Origin: Bacillota bacterium
GTDB lineage: Bacteria; Bacillota; UBA4882; UBA8346
Length of the DNA: 51,325 bases
Direction: 5' to 3'
Assembly (NCBI GenBank): GCA_023392595.1
Contig: JAEVYU010000015.1
Coordinates: forward strand, 1-51,325
Under the pieces are notes generated by a model, which saw only the letters and a list, made by a program, of their open reading frames with translations, searched no databases and was not told where the DNA came from. The translations under genes and the position numbers were made by a program. Of the stretch, positions 1 through 8,316 are shown piece by piece (position 1 is the first letter of the stretch; each line of letters opens with the position of its first letter).

Positions 1-147
1 TATAACTGCGCCCTTTTTCGGGTGAATACCCCTAGAAACAGTAAAGTATGGTGAATATTAGCCTTTAAATGCTTCAAAATCAAAAAATTTAATCAAGAAA
101 AATGCTGGAAGGTTAATTAATCAGTGGTTCCTTAGCTAATTTAATTT

Positions 148-199
148 ACTGAACGTTCGTTGAATGAATCTTAGCAAAAAATTTTTCTCTTGTCAAGTA
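148..199 (-). promoter_or_regulatory. Left-going promoter with possible TetR-type operator
   Basis: On the minus strand there is a -35 TTGACA (191-196), a 17-bp spacer and a -10 TAAGAT (168-173). Immediately downstream lies the palindrome GAACGTTC (151-158) next to a TGAATGAA-like half site, the type of sequence bound by TetR-family repressors. The promoter points out of the left edge, so its gene is not in the window. The operator reading is inference from motif style only. The rest of 1-400 shows no convincing gene. Confidence 0.55.
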
Positions 200-401
200 T
201 GTCAACACCAATTTAATTTTACATGACTATGGCAATTGAATTTTGAATGTTGATAGCGATAAATCAACTTGTTTGATCCGGAATCGGCGAGTACTTTCGA
301 CCAGGAATTACTGCCCAATTTCAGAGTCAACCAAAATATGCGAAAAAACTTGGAAAGAGACGTGGAATGATAGCGGCTTATGTGCTTTATTTACACAAAA
401 A

Positions 402-427
402 CCTGCCGTTTGGCAGGCTTTTTTTTA
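402..427. terminator. Rho-independent terminator after the tRNA genes
   Basis: Stem CCTGCC/GGCAGG (402-407 and 412-417) with loop GTTT is followed by a run of T on the plus strand and preceded by five A. It can therefore end minus-strand transcription from the two tRNA genes and also plus-strand transcription. Confidence 0.75.
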
Positions 428-431
428 AAAT

Positions 432-507
432 TGGTAGTCCTAACGAGATTCGAACTCGTGTCTCCGCCGTGAGAGGGCGATGTCCTAGGCCTCTAGACGA
501 TAGGACC
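432..507 (-). tRNA. tRNA-Glu (anticodon CTC)
   Basis: A 76-nt cloverleaf on the minus strand. The acceptor stem GGTCCTA pairs with TAGGACT, the discriminator is A and CCA is encoded (432-434). The anticodon loop reads CCCTCTC, giving anticodon CTC for GAG codons, and the T arm carries GTTCGAATC. It lies downstream of tRNA-Gln on the same strand, probably in one transcript ended by the hairpin at 402-417. Confidence 0.93.
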
Positions 508-596
508 AAATAAAGCTGTAAATCGAAAAGGATGAAGGGTAAAATAAAAGCGTTTAACTTTTTCTCGTTTCCCTTTTAGCTTTTCACCTGTTGTTT

Positions 597-670
597 TGGC
601 TGGGGGGGAAGGAATCGAACCCTCACAGACAGAGTCAGAGTCTGTTGTCCTACCGTTAGACGACCCCCCA
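597..670 (-). tRNA. tRNA-Gln (anticodon CTG)
   Basis: A 74-nt cloverleaf on the minus strand beginning TGGGGGGTCGTCTAACGG. The anticodon loop ACTCTGA gives CTG for CAG codons. The T arm is GGGTTCGATTCC and CCA is encoded at the 3' end. It reads the G-ending glutamine codon, so a separate TTG isoacceptor is expected elsewhere. It is first in the pair with tRNA-Glu(CTC). Confidence 0.93.
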
Positions 671-683
671 ACGCGCATAATAT

Positions 684-712
684 ATTATAGCAGCGATTAT
701 GAATACAGTCAA
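684..712 (-). promoter_or_regulatory. Promoter of the tRNA-Gln/tRNA-Glu unit
   Basis: Minus-strand -35 TTGACT (707-712), 17-bp spacer, -10 TATAAT (684-689). The -10 lies 13 bp before the tRNA-Gln 5' end, which fits a short leader. Confidence 0.8.
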
Positions 713-756
713 GCAAAAGTTATATCCAGGCCAGGGAATTTTAATATCCCTATTAT

Positions 757-928
757 TTTTTTTAAGCCTCATTCCCCTCCTGCCCCTCATTCCCATTTCT
801 ACCAGGTCGTTTAACTTTTCCATTCAAAATTGAATACCGGTTGCTATACCCTATCAACCGATAATATCGCCACTAACTGGGGAAAAGAAACACTGAGGGG
901 AATGAGGGGCAGGAGGTCTAAAAAAAAT
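757..928. repeat. Inverted-repeat element, 19-bp arms, noncoding
   Basis: The 19-bp stretch 776-794 is the exact reverse complement of 898-916. A/T runs flank it outside both arms (near 757-765 and 917-927). The left arm also contains a tandem CCTCATTCCC motif. The roughly 100-bp centre encodes nothing recognisable. It could be a small non-autonomous element or a structured intergenic repeat; no second copy was seen in this window. Confidence 0.6.
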
Positions 929-1140
929 GAAGCCACCTATTGCCTTGAAAAGACTCCAAATTTCTAAAAACCAGCCCCAATTCAACAAATTAGCCAATGA
1001 ATTCATTCCCTCACATAAATAATTCTTAAAGTTGATTTAAGAAAATACCTTCCGGAGCCAGGGAATTTTGCGGATTAATCCACTAAACCCGAAACAAATC
1101 GGAACGATGATGACATATCTTTTTCATAAAAAACAAAAAA

Positions 1141-1274
1141 GAGGCTGCCCAAAAAGTAATGTAAAATCAATAAAAAATACAATATATCGCCTTATCAGCT
1201 AAGCCGACATTAATATATTGTATTTCTTGATCGTGCGTGCCATCAGGCACGAATTCCTTTTGGGACAGCCCCTC
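1141..1274. repeat. Palindromic intergenic element, copy 1 (GGCTG/CAGCC ends)
   Basis: Outer arms GAGGCTGCCCAAAAAG (1141-1156) and CTTTTGGGACAGCCCCTC (ending 1274) enclose a second pair of arms, 1175-1187 and 1213-1225 (AAATACAATATAT and its complement). A small GTGCC/GGCAC hairpin sits on the right side. The interior closely matches the element at 35076-35190, so the two are homologous. It lies between the tRNA pair and lepA and has no ORF. The ends resemble insertion-sequence terminal repeats; a MITE-like origin is inference. Confidence 0.8.
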
Positions 1275-1372
1275 GGCCTAAATACCGTAATTTATAGTGT
1301 TATCGATCTGATTCCATAAGGTGTTGGCCCCAATAAATGATTTTTTGCCAATCGCCCGATGATGATCGATGG

Positions 1373-3172
1373 TTAGTCTTCAATTTTTAAAACCGCCAAA
1401 AACGCCTCCTGGGGAACTTCCACCGATCCCAGCTGTTTCATTCGCTTTTTGCCTTCTTTTTGCTTTTCCAGCAATTTCCGTTTCCGGCTGATATCGCCGC
1501 CGTAACATTTGGCCAGCACATCTTTGCGCATGGCTTTAATGGTTTCACGGGCAATAATCTTGCTGCCGACAGCAGCCTGGATCGGGACTTCGAATAATTG
1601 ACGGGGGATAATCTCTTTTAGTTTCTCTGCCAACTGTCTGCCCCGCTGGTAGGCTCGATCACGGTGGACGATAGCCGACAGGGCGTCAACCACTTTTTCA
1701 CTGATCATGATATCCAGTTTGACCAGTTCCGCCTGTTTATGCCCCAAGTATTCATAATCTAAAGAAGCATAACCCCGGGAACGGGATTTCAGTTTATCAA
1801 AAAAGTCCATCAATATTTCGGCCAGCGGCAATTCATAGGTGAGCATCACCCGGGACTCGGTGATATACTCCATGTTTTTGAAAACGCCCCGCTTCTCCTG
1901 GCACAATTCCATAATGGTCCCCACAAACTCACTGGGCAAAATAATGGTGGCCTTGACAACCGGTTCTTCCAAATGTTCCAAATAATTGGCTGCCGGCAAC
2001 TCCGCCGGATTGGAAATGTTGTTTACCTCACCGTTGGTCAAATAGACTTTATAAATAACGCTTGGAGCTGTGGCAATCAGATTTAAATTATATTCCCGCT
2101 CCAATCGTTCCTGAATGATTTCCATGTGCAAAAGCCCCAGAAATCCGCAACGGAAACCAAAACCCAGCGCCGTGGAACTCTCCGCCTCGAAAACTAGCGC
2201 CGCATCATTGAGGTTCAATTTTTCAAGAGCGTCCCGCAATTCACCGTAAGCGGCGTTATCAACCGGGTAGAGTCCGCAATAAACCATCGGCTGTACCGGA
2301 CGGTATCCCGGTAAAGGAAGCAAGGCCGGGTTGGCGGCATCGGTAATAGTGTCTCCCACCCGGACATCTTTCACTTCTTTCATGGATGCAACCACAAAGC
2401 CCACTTCTCCGGCTTCCAACTGGGGAGCCGGAGTCGGCGCCGGGCGGAATGTTCCAAGCTCCGTCACTTCAAATTCTTTTCCCGTGGCCATCATCCGGAT
2501 TTTCCGGCCCACCGACAACCGTCCCTCCATCACCCGAACATAGGCGATGGCGCCGCGGTATGAGTCAAACAACGAATCGAAAATCAAAGCTTTTAGCGGT
2601 AGCCGCACATCACCGGCGGGCGGCTTGATTTTAGACACAATCGCCTCCAAAATGTCTTCCGTCCCCAGGCCGGTCTTGGCGCTGGCCAAAATACATTCTT
2701 CGGGAGGGATCCCAATAATATCTTTAATTTCGTTTTTGGTCTTCTCCGGGTCGGCGCTGGGCAGGTCGACCTTGTTAATGACCGGGATAATATCCAAATT
2801 CAGGTCCACTGCCAAATACAAGTTAGCGATGGTCTGAGCTTCAACCCCCTGGGTGGCGTCAACCACCAGTAATGCTCCGTCGCAAGCCTTGAGGGACCGC
2901 GAAACCTCGTAGCTAAAATCCACATGGCCGGGGGTGTCGATCAAATTGAGGATATAAGTCTCCCCGTTCTTGGCTTTATATTGCAATCGAACAGCCTGGG
3001 CTTTGATTGTTATGCCCCGTTCCCGTTCCAGATCCATGGAGTCCAGAACTTGTTCGGTCATTTCCCGTTCACTTAAGGCGCCGGTATATTCCAGCAAACG
3101 ATCGGCTAGAGTAGATTTCCCATGGTCAATGTGAGCGATAATGCAAAAGTTGCGAATATTGGTCTGTATCAA
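1373..3172 (-). CDS. lepA: Elongation factor 4 (LepA), ribosome-associated GTPase
   Basis: Translational GTPase of about 599 residues that acts on stalled or mistranslocated ribosomes. Visible motifs are the P-loop AHIDHGKST, the switch II motif DTPGHVDF and the G4 motif NKVDLP near the N terminus. The EF-G-like domains and the LepA-specific C-terminal part (YGGDISRKRKLLEKQKEGKK) follow. An ATG lies 24 bp upstream, but a strong GGAGGT sits six bases before the TTG at 3172, giving the expected start MIQTNIRNF. In Bacillus, lepA is next to gpr/spoIIP and rpsT, as here. It appears to have its own promoter at 3232-3260. Confidence 0.97.
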   Translation of the reverse strand: MIQTNIRNFCIIAHIDHGKSTLADRLLEYTGALSEREMTEQVLDSMDLERERGITIKAQAVRLQYKAKNGETYILNLIDTPGHVDFSYEVSRSLKACDGALLVVDATQGVEAQTIANLYLAVDLNLDIIPVINKVDLPSADPEKTKNEIKDIIGIPPEECILASAKTGLGTEDILEAIVSKIKPPAGDVRLPLKALIFDSLFDSYRGAIAYVRVMEGRLSVGRKIRMMATGKEFEVTELGTFRPAPTPAPQLEAGEVGFVVASMKEVKDVRVGDTITDAANPALLPLPGYRPVQPMVYCGLYPVDNAAYGELRDALEKLNLNDAALVFEAESSTALGFGFRCGFLGLLHMEIIQERLEREYNLNLIATAPSVIYKVYLTNGEVNNISNPAELPAANYLEHLEEPVVKATIILPSEFVGTIMELCQEKRGVFKNMEYITESRVMLTYELPLAEILMDFFDKLKSRSRGYASLDYEYLGHKQAELVKLDIMISEKVVDALSAIVHRDRAYQRGRQLAEKLKEIIPRQLFEVPIQAAVGSKIIARETIKAMRKDVLAKCYGGDISRKRKLLEKQKEGKKRMKQLGSVEVPQEAFLAVLKIED

Positions 3173-3231
3173 TGAGTTACCTCCAAGGACTTTCAAATCA
3201 ATTAAAAAAAGGTTATTACTAACAACATTTT

Positions 3232-3260
3232 AATTTATCATATAGGACTTTGAAAGTCAA
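3232..3260 (-). promoter_or_regulatory. lepA promoter
   Basis: Minus-strand -35 TTGACT (3255-3260), 17-bp spacer, -10 TAAATT (3232-3237), about 60 bp before the lepA TTG. The block CATTGACTTTCAAA plus the same -10 and spacing recurs in front of hisD (10905-10933). Confidence 0.7.
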
Positions 3261-3358
3261 TGAAAGCTTCCCTGATATCTTTTATTCATCCAAATCAAAA
3301 ATTTCCGGGCATGACCTCATCGCGAGTTGCCCTCTTTTGGGGAATTCATCCTGTTTCG

Positions 3359-3459
3359 GCTTTTCAATAAATAACCTGAAGCCCCAGCCTTGATTGCTTC
3401 AAAGAGGCACTGGTCATCTCGGATACGGTCAGGATATTATCCGCTAAAAGTACCCGCAT
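3359..3459 (-). pseudogene. Relic of a NarL/LuxR-type response regulator
   Basis: A good ribosome site (GAGGTGGG) precedes an ATG at 3459 reading MRVLLADN, the usual first strand of a receiver domain. About 60 bp on, in another frame, comes DQCLFEAIKAGASGYLLKS, the conserved end of a NarL-type receiver domain (A-G-A-x-G-Y-L-L-K). The phospho-acceptor region and the helix-turn-helix are missing. This is a deleted and frameshifted remnant. The rest of 3260-3495 shows nothing else. Confidence 0.7.
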
Positions 3460-3495
3460 ACGATTCCCACCTCACTTTGAAACATAATCTTTTCA

Positions 3496-3912
3496 TTAAT
3501 ATTCATCCCTTGAATCGGTTTTCCCGTCCTGAAAACTTTTTCTCCATTGAATCTGCAAGGGCTTCGTGTTTACGGTCAAAGCAAAATGGCGGCTATAAAT
3601 CAGCCATTTCCCGGAATGGTTTCGGATGTGGACCGGCGTTGGTAAAATAATCGTTTCACGCCATTTGGCCGTCTTAATTTGTAGGCCTGAACTTAGCCAG
3701 CAGCACTGCAGATTCGGTTCGCCTGCGGCCAATAACTTACTGGTATTGAGGAGTGTAAGGTAAAAACCAGCTCCGCATAGAAAAGCTGCCATAATCAAGA
3801 TAAAAAACATTTTTAAAAAATTTTTCACTTTCAGCATACCTCTTAAAAAATTTTCCTGCTGCACTCTTCCAAAACACTTTTCGATTCCCATATTCTTCAT
3901 AAACTCAGTCAC
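3496..3912 (-). CDS. Small membrane-anchored protein, unknown
   Basis: A 138-residue reading frame opening with GTG overlapped by 4 bp with the stop of the upstream gene (GTGA), suggesting translational coupling. Residues about 30-55 form one hydrophobic segment (MFFILIMAAFLCGAGFYLTL), followed by a soluble tail of about 80 residues. A start further in, near MLKVKNFLK with AAGAGG close upstream, is possible. No family is recognised. Its place in the gpr-lepA interval and the coupling suggest a role shared with the gene before it. Confidence 0.55.
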   Translation of the reverse strand: MTEFMKNMGIEKCFGRVQQENFLRGMLKVKNFLKMFFILIMAAFLCGAGFYLTLLNTSKLLAAGEPNLQCCWLSSGLQIKTAKWRETIILPTPVHIRNHSGKWLIYSRHFALTVNTKPLQIQWRKSFQDGKTDSRDEY

Positions 3913-4610
3913 TCAAAATTCGGTTTACCCATGGTTGGAATGATATCTTCGTTCATAATCTGCATAAAAGTCGAAAAAACGTCGCTCTCCCGGTTGTTTT
4001 GATTCCCTTGTTTTTCGTCCCACATGAACTCATAAAGGGTATTCTTTACGCCGGTTTCTTTTTTTAAAAAAAAGGTTGATAACCGGCCCGCCAACGCCTG
4101 AGTGAGTTTTCCCGCCAGAAGAGACGAATCGGTTTCAGGCATGCCGAAAAAAAATCGATTGCGAATCCCACCATTTTTTTCCGATATTTCCGGCGTCTTC
4201 TTAAAGCCGATTAAAATCGAAGAACTGTTCAAACCCGATAATTCCCATGAGCCGGGATCTAGACTTTCAACCTCTATGAGCATGACTTGGGGAAAATGAT
4301 TTTTTAATTGGCCTTGCAGTTCTTGGACAAAAGATTTAAATGGCGTCGCATTTTTCAGGTTGTCCGGCTCATAAACCTGTAATATTATTTTACCAGAATG
4401 GTTTGTAAAAGCTGGCAGCGCAGGCTCACTTTCATTTGTCTGAATGATATCGGACCACATTCTCGCCAGATTTTCCTGTTGCCGGGTAGACCATGCCTGG
4501 ATCCTGGTCTGGTCGGAGGCCAGGCTGCCGAAGAATCCCAATAGGAAAAAGACCACCCCGTAAAACAGGTAGATCCTAATCCATCCTTTTAAATGATTCA
4601 CCATATCCAT
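3909..4610 (-). CDS. Membrane-anchored protein at the spoIIP position
   Basis: 233 residues with one N-terminal membrane anchor (about residues 11-32, IYLFYGVVFFLLGFFGSLA) and an extracytoplasmic remainder. In sporulating Bacillota the gene between gpr and lepA is usually spoIIP, an amidase/transglycosylase of the engulfment machinery. This protein is much shorter and the SpoIIP HTH-type zinc motif cannot be seen. The middle part (GMPETDSSLLAGKLTQALAG) has a vague amidase-like look. A degenerate SpoIIP analogue is a hypothesis from position only. Confidence 0.55.
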   Translation of the reverse strand: MDMVNHLKGWIRIYLFYGVVFFLLGFFGSLASDQTRIQAWSTRQQENLARMWSDIIQTNESEPALPAFTNHSGKIILQVYEPDNLKNATPFKSFVQELQGQLKNHFPQVMLIEVESLDPGSWELSGLNSSSILIGFKKTPEISEKNGGIRNRFFFGMPETDSSLLAGKLTQALAGRLSTFFLKKETGVKNTLYEFMWDEKQGNQNNRESDVFSTFMQIMNEDIIPTMGKPNFE

Positions 4611-4694
4611 ATCCCTCCGCCACAGGAATATGAAAGCCGGATAAATTTTAGAACATTGGCTAATCTTTTTGCTTCCGACTATTCGTTTTCATCC

Positions 4695-5678
4695 TCAGTT
4701 CAAATACCGAAACACTTCTTCGGGGCTGACTCCGGGATGGATGGCTATATTTAAGGCGCCTGAGACAACCCGCGCCAGATCGTCAATCATCACATCGATT
4801 TCTTTGGGAGTCACAATCAAACTGTTCATATAAGGGGATAATACTCTCTTGATTAAATCCTGCTGGTTAAAGGCCTTGGGGTTGATTAAAGCCGGGGCCA
4901 TCCGATTAATTTCAAACATAGCATCATGAACAATGGTCGTGGCTTCTACTACTGTTGGAACTCCGATGGCTATCACCGGCAACCCTAAAGTTTGGGGAGT
5001 AATCCCCACTCTTTTGTTTCCCAGACCTGATCCCGGATGAATGCCGGTGTCCGCCAATTGGATAGTAGCCCCAAGCCGCTGCGTACTCCTTGAAGCCAAA
5101 GCATCGACTGCTATCACAAATTTGGGTTTGGCGCGCTGCACGACTCCCATCACAATCTCTCCGGTTTCAATCCCGGTAGTCCCCAAAACCCCTGGCGCAA
5201 TTGCCGAGAGTGGCCTAAGCCCACCTTTTTTTTCCGGAGGTGAAGACTCAACCAAATGTCGTGTCACTAAAATATGTTCAACAACCTTAGGCCCTAAGGC
5301 ATCGGGGGTGGCATTCCAGTTTCCAAGCCCTACCACCAAACAAGGGTCATTCTCTCCCACACCAATTCTGGCAATAAAGCCTTCAATCTCTTTGGCAACC
5401 AAAAAAGCGACTTCTTCCAATTGATCCCGATCGCGACTTCTTAATGAAGGAGATTCTAAAGTTACATAGTATCCCGGAAGTTTACCGATAGTTTTTCCCG
5501 CTTCTTCATTTTCTACATGGACCCGGGTAATTAATGTATTCCCGTGCTTTTCGGTTTGTGTCCCCACTCCTGCTGGTTCCACACCCCTGCTTCGTTCGAT
5601 GGATAACTCCCTGGATTCTAAAGCTAGATCTGTATGGATCTCGCCAATTTTTTCCAAAGTCTCGAATGTTGTTTCCAA
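4695..5678 (-). CDS. gpr: Germination protease GPR (spore SASP-degrading)
   Basis: 327 residues matching the GPR family (aspartic/A25 endopeptidase). GPR is made as a zymogen in the forespore and degrades small acid-soluble spore proteins on germination. The N-terminal segment IHTDLALESRE carries the self-processing site (TDLA.E). Family blocks VVGLGNWNATPDALGPKV, AIAPGVLGTTGIETGEIV and FVIAVDALASRSTQRLGATI are all present, with full length. It is the clearest evidence that this organism forms endospores. The start has a reasonable ribosome site; the gene probably follows the small membrane gene at 5707. Confidence 0.96.
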   Translation of the reverse strand: METTFETLEKIGEIHTDLALESRELSIERSRGVEPAGVGTQTEKHGNTLITRVHVENEEAGKTIGKLPGYYVTLESPSLRSRDRDQLEEVAFLVAKEIEGFIARIGVGENDPCLVVGLGNWNATPDALGPKVVEHILVTRHLVESSPPEKKGGLRPLSAIAPGVLGTTGIETGEIVMGVVQRAKPKFVIAVDALASRSTQRLGATIQLADTGIHPGSGLGNKRVGITPQTLGLPVIAIGVPTVVEATTIVHDAMFEINRMAPALINPKAFNQQDLIKRVLSPYMNSLIVTPKEIDVMIDDLARVVSGALNIAIHPGVSPEEVFRYLN

Positions 5679-5706
5679 TTCCTACTCCTTTCAACCTTTA
5701 TCCTTT

Positions 5707-6045
5707 TCATAATGGATCCGGCAATATCATTTCCAGCAGTACAACTCCTAAATACAAAATTAGTATTCCCGCCAAAGAAAGATTCACACCGGAAAACAAG
5801 GAACGGATCAAAAAAAGTCCTATTAAAATGCTGATACCAGCAAAAATGCAGCGATAACGGATTATTTTCAAATTGCATGATACATATCGGAAAAAATGAG
5901 CAATCAGCGTGGTAATAAATGCTTCCAGTAAAATCAAATAACGGCCGCCCAGTTTTAGCTCCGGTATAAGTAGATTTCCGGCTATCATCAACAAGGATAT
6001 GGAAATAAATCTTAATGCGAATACCACATCATCGCCCCGCAACAA
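5707..6045 (-). CDS. Small multi-span membrane protein, unknown
   Basis: Up to 112 residues with three or four hydrophobic segments (FISISLLMIAGNLLI, LILLEAFITTLIAHFF, IFAGISILIGLFLI, LAGILILYLGVVLLEMIL). No family is recognised. The longest frame starts at a TTG without a clear ribosome site; the GTG at 6027 has GGGG about seven bases upstream and is a better start. It is 28 bp upstream of gpr on the same strand and probably co-transcribed. Confidence 0.6.
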   Translation of the reverse strand: MLRGDDVVFALRFISISLLMIAGNLLIPELKLGGRYLILLEAFITTLIAHFFRYVSCNLKIIRYRCIFAGISILIGLFLIRSLFSGVNLSLAGILILYLGVVLLEMILPDPL

Positions 6046-6147
6046 AGGAATTTGTTAACAATGGATTCAAAATTCCCAGGGAACCCTACTTCGGCTCGGT
6101 TTTCAAGTCACCTCTACCTCTTTGGAGACCGTTTCTACTGGGAGAAC

Positions 6148-6176
6148 TTGTAGCAATCCGGAACTTGTGTTATAAT
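6148..6176 (+). promoter_or_regulatory. rpsT promoter
   Basis: Plus-strand -35 TTGTAG (6148-6153), 17-bp spacer, -10 TATAAT (6171-6176) with an upstream TG. A second weaker candidate is TTTACA (6243-6248), 18 bp, TAAAAT (6267-6272). The leader before rpsT contains an ACACTT/AAGTGT hairpin near 6309-6323. Confidence 0.6.
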
Positions 6177-6357
6177 GGCTTGGGGTTTAGTAAAATATAC
6201 AATCTTTTTTAAAAGTTAAAGGGATGTAAAACGAGTTAATCCTTTACAAATCACCATAATTCGTGGTAAAATATAGACTGTTAAAAAATCAGGAGTCTTC
6301 AAGTATGATACACTTTTTAAGTGTAATACAGGCTTGCAGTTTAAGGAGGTGAAGGTA

Positions 6358-6624
6358 TTGCCGAATATTAAATCAGCTAAAAAAAGAGTCTTAGTTGCAG
6401 CCGATCATCGTGAAAGAAATATGGCGCAACGTTCCGCGATGAAGTCTTCTTTAAAGAAAGTTACATCCTCCATTACTGCCGGAGATCCGGAGACTGCTAA
6501 GGTTAATTTAAAAGCTGCCATTAAAACTTTAGATGAGACCGCCAGCAAAGGATTAATTCATAAGAATCAAGCTGCTCGCAGAAAATCAAGATTAACTAAA
6601 AAATTAAATGCAATGGCAAAATAA
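6358..6624 (+). CDS. rpsT: Small-subunit ribosomal protein bS20
   Basis: 88 residues, basic and helical, reading MPNIKSAKKRV at the N terminus as in S20 across bacteria, and binding 16S rRNA. The start is TTG at 6358, placed by AAGGAGGTG about eight bases upstream; the longer frame (from 6334) runs through the ribosome site and is not used. It is the only plus-strand gene in this part, divergent from gpr, as in Bacillus where rpsT lies beside gpr. A terminator follows at once. Confidence 0.97.
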   Translation: MPNIKSAKKRVLVAADHRERNMAQRSAMKSSLKKVTSSITAGDPETAKVNLKAAIKTLDETASKGLIHKNQAARRKSRLTKKLNAMAK

Positions 6625-6634
6625 AAACACAAAA

Positions 6635-6668
6635 AGAGGCGCTAACAACGCCTCTTTTCTTCTTTTCT
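6635..6668. terminator. Bidirectional terminator between rpsT and hisF
   Basis: AGAGGCG (6635-6641) pairs with CGCCTCT (6649-6655) around a 7-nt loop. T-rich sequence follows on the plus strand, and TTTTTGTGTTTTT follows on the minus strand. It serves both convergent transcripts. Confidence 0.85.
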
Positions 6669-6693
6669 CAATCCTCACACTTTATCTGTATTT

Positions 6694-7464
6694 TCAGGTC
6701 CGGACGGCAATTCCTTGCTCAGCGAGATATCGCTTGGCATCGCCGACCGAATATTCCCGGTAATGAAATATTGAAGCCGCTAAAACCGCATCTACTTTCC
6801 CCTTGTTAATTCCGGCAGCCAAATGTTCTAAACTTCCAACGCCCCCGGAGGCAATGACCGGAATTCCGACCGCAGAAGCTACTGCGCAATTCAACTCATT
6901 ATCATAACCATCTTTGGTCCCATCCCGATCCATGCTGGTTAAAAGGATTTCTCCCGCTCCCAATTTTTCAGCTTTGACCGCCCACTCGATGGCATCCATT
7001 CCGGTTGCTGTTCGCCCACCATGAATGTATACTTCCCAACCTTGTTCCGGGTCATCTTTCGCCCTGCGGCGGGCATCGATCGCCAATACCACACATTGAG
7101 CGCCGAAAAGTTCCGCTCCCTCCGAAATTAAATTGGGGTTTTCAACGGCGGCGGTATTGATCGCCGTTTTATCGGCGCCGGCAAGCAATATTTCCCGCAT
7201 ATCCTCGGTAGACGATATCCCCCCTCCGACCGTATAAGGAATAAACACTCTCTCAGCGACTTTCGCTACCATCTCTGCAACGGTTTTTCGGCGCTCATGA
7301 GAGGCTGTAATATCCAAAAAGACCAACTCATCGGCGCCCTCCCGGTCATAAAAGACGCCCAATTCGACTGGATCACCGGCATCCCGGAGGTTAAGAAATT
7401 CAGTGCCTTTGACGACCCGGCCGTCTTTCACATCAAGACATGGGATAATTCGTTTGGCTAGCAT
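6694..7464 (-). CDS. hisF: Imidazole glycerol phosphate synthase, cyclase subunit HisF
   Basis: 256-residue TIM barrel that takes ammonia from HisH and makes imidazole glycerol phosphate and AICAR from PRFAR. The N terminus MLAKRIIPCLDVKDGRVVKG carries the first catalytic Asp (D11), and LTSMDRDGTKDGYD carries the second. Both phosphate sites (TVGGGISS, IASGGVGS) are intact. Last gene of hisD-hisB-hisH-hisA-hisF, followed by the shared terminator. Confidence 0.97.
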   Translation of the reverse strand: MLAKRIIPCLDVKDGRVVKGTEFLNLRDAGDPVELGVFYDREGADELVFLDITASHERRKTVAEMVAKVAERVFIPYTVGGGISSTEDMREILLAGADKTAINTAAVENPNLISEGAELFGAQCVVLAIDARRRAKDDPEQGWEVYIHGGRTATGMDAIEWAVKAEKLGAGEILLTSMDRDGTKDGYDNELNCAVASAVGIPVIASGGVGSLEHLAAGINKGKVDAVLAASIFHYREYSVGDAKRYLAEQGIAVRT

Positions 7465-7524
7465 GATTTTAGCTCCTGGTCATTTGTTATTCGTTTTTCA
7501 CATCGGGTGAATCGCTTTATGTTA

Positions 7525-8316
7525 CTAGCTGTACTGCAGGTTATCATTCTTTAATTGGTTAAATTGATTCTGCCATTGAACAACATCCTGATAGGGTAAA
7601 TCCCCACCGAACATATCCAGCGCACTGCCTATGGTCACATCAAGTTTTTTCCGTCCAAGCTTAGCGATGAAATCTAAATCCTCAAAAGACCTTACTCCCC
7701 CCGCATAAGTGGTAGGAATGGTGGTCCAAAGTCCTAACTTTTCAACCAATTCCGGATCGATCCCCTGACGCATTCCTTCAACATCCACGGCATGAATTAA
7801 AAATTCAGCGCAATAACCCGCCAATTTCTGTAAATTTTCAGCATTAACTTGGAAATTAGTAAATGTCCGCCAACGGTTGGTTGTAACAAAATACGCTCCA
7901 TTTTTGACTCTACAGCTCAAATCGAGAACTAATTTGTCTTTACCGATTTCCCGGTTGATTCGTTCCAAATTTTTATAACTAACTTCCGCTTCTTCAAAGA
8001 TATAGGAAGTTACAATTACATGAGAAGCGCCTTGTCTCAAAAAACAAGCCGCATTCTCCGCTGTTATGCCACCGCCAATCTGCAGTCCGCCCGGAAATGC
8101 TTGAAGGGCTTTCAAAGCTTCTCTTTCGTTTCCAGGCCCCAACATAATGACGTGACCACCGCTTAAAGAGTCATCTTTGAATATTCGCGCGTAATATGCG
8201 GCATCCCTGTCGGAAACATAATTTTCAATTAAAGGGTGGGAATCGTCATGTAAAGTCCCCCCCACAATTTGCTTCACAGCTCCCTGATGAATATCAATGC
8301 ATGGACGAAACTTCAT
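7525..8316 (-). CDS. hisA: ProFAR isomerase HisA, eukaryotic (HIS6-like) type
   Basis: 263 residues. The N terminus (FRPCIDIHQGAVKQIVGGTL) is that of the fungal/plant HIS6-type isomerase rather than classical bacterial HisA. The blocks GGHVIMLGPGNE, LQIGGGI and PTTYAGGVRSFEDL agree. It isomerises ProFAR to PRFAR before the HisHF step. Its location between hisH and hisF, with a 4-bp overlap with hisH, confirms the role. This subtype is known from some bacteria but is the minority form, which suggests past transfer or replacement. Confidence 0.92.
   Translation of the reverse strand: MKFRPCIDIHQGAVKQIVGGTLHDDSHPLIENYVSDRDAAYYARIFKDDSLSGGHVIMLGPGNEREALKALQAFPGGLQIGGGITAENAACFLRQGASHVIVTSYIFEEAEVSYKNLERINREIGKDKLVLDLSCRVKNGAYFVTTNRWRTFTNFQVNAENLQKLAGYCAEFLIHAVDVEGMRQGIDPELVEKLGLWTTIPTTYAGGVRSFEDLDFIAKLGRKKLDVTIGSALDMFGGDLPYQDVVQWQNQFNQLKNDNLQYS

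Noticed and set aside
243..428. 61-codon plus-strand ORF before the tRNA genes
   Set aside because: It runs through the terminator hairpin and T run, has no ribosome site and no protein-like pattern.
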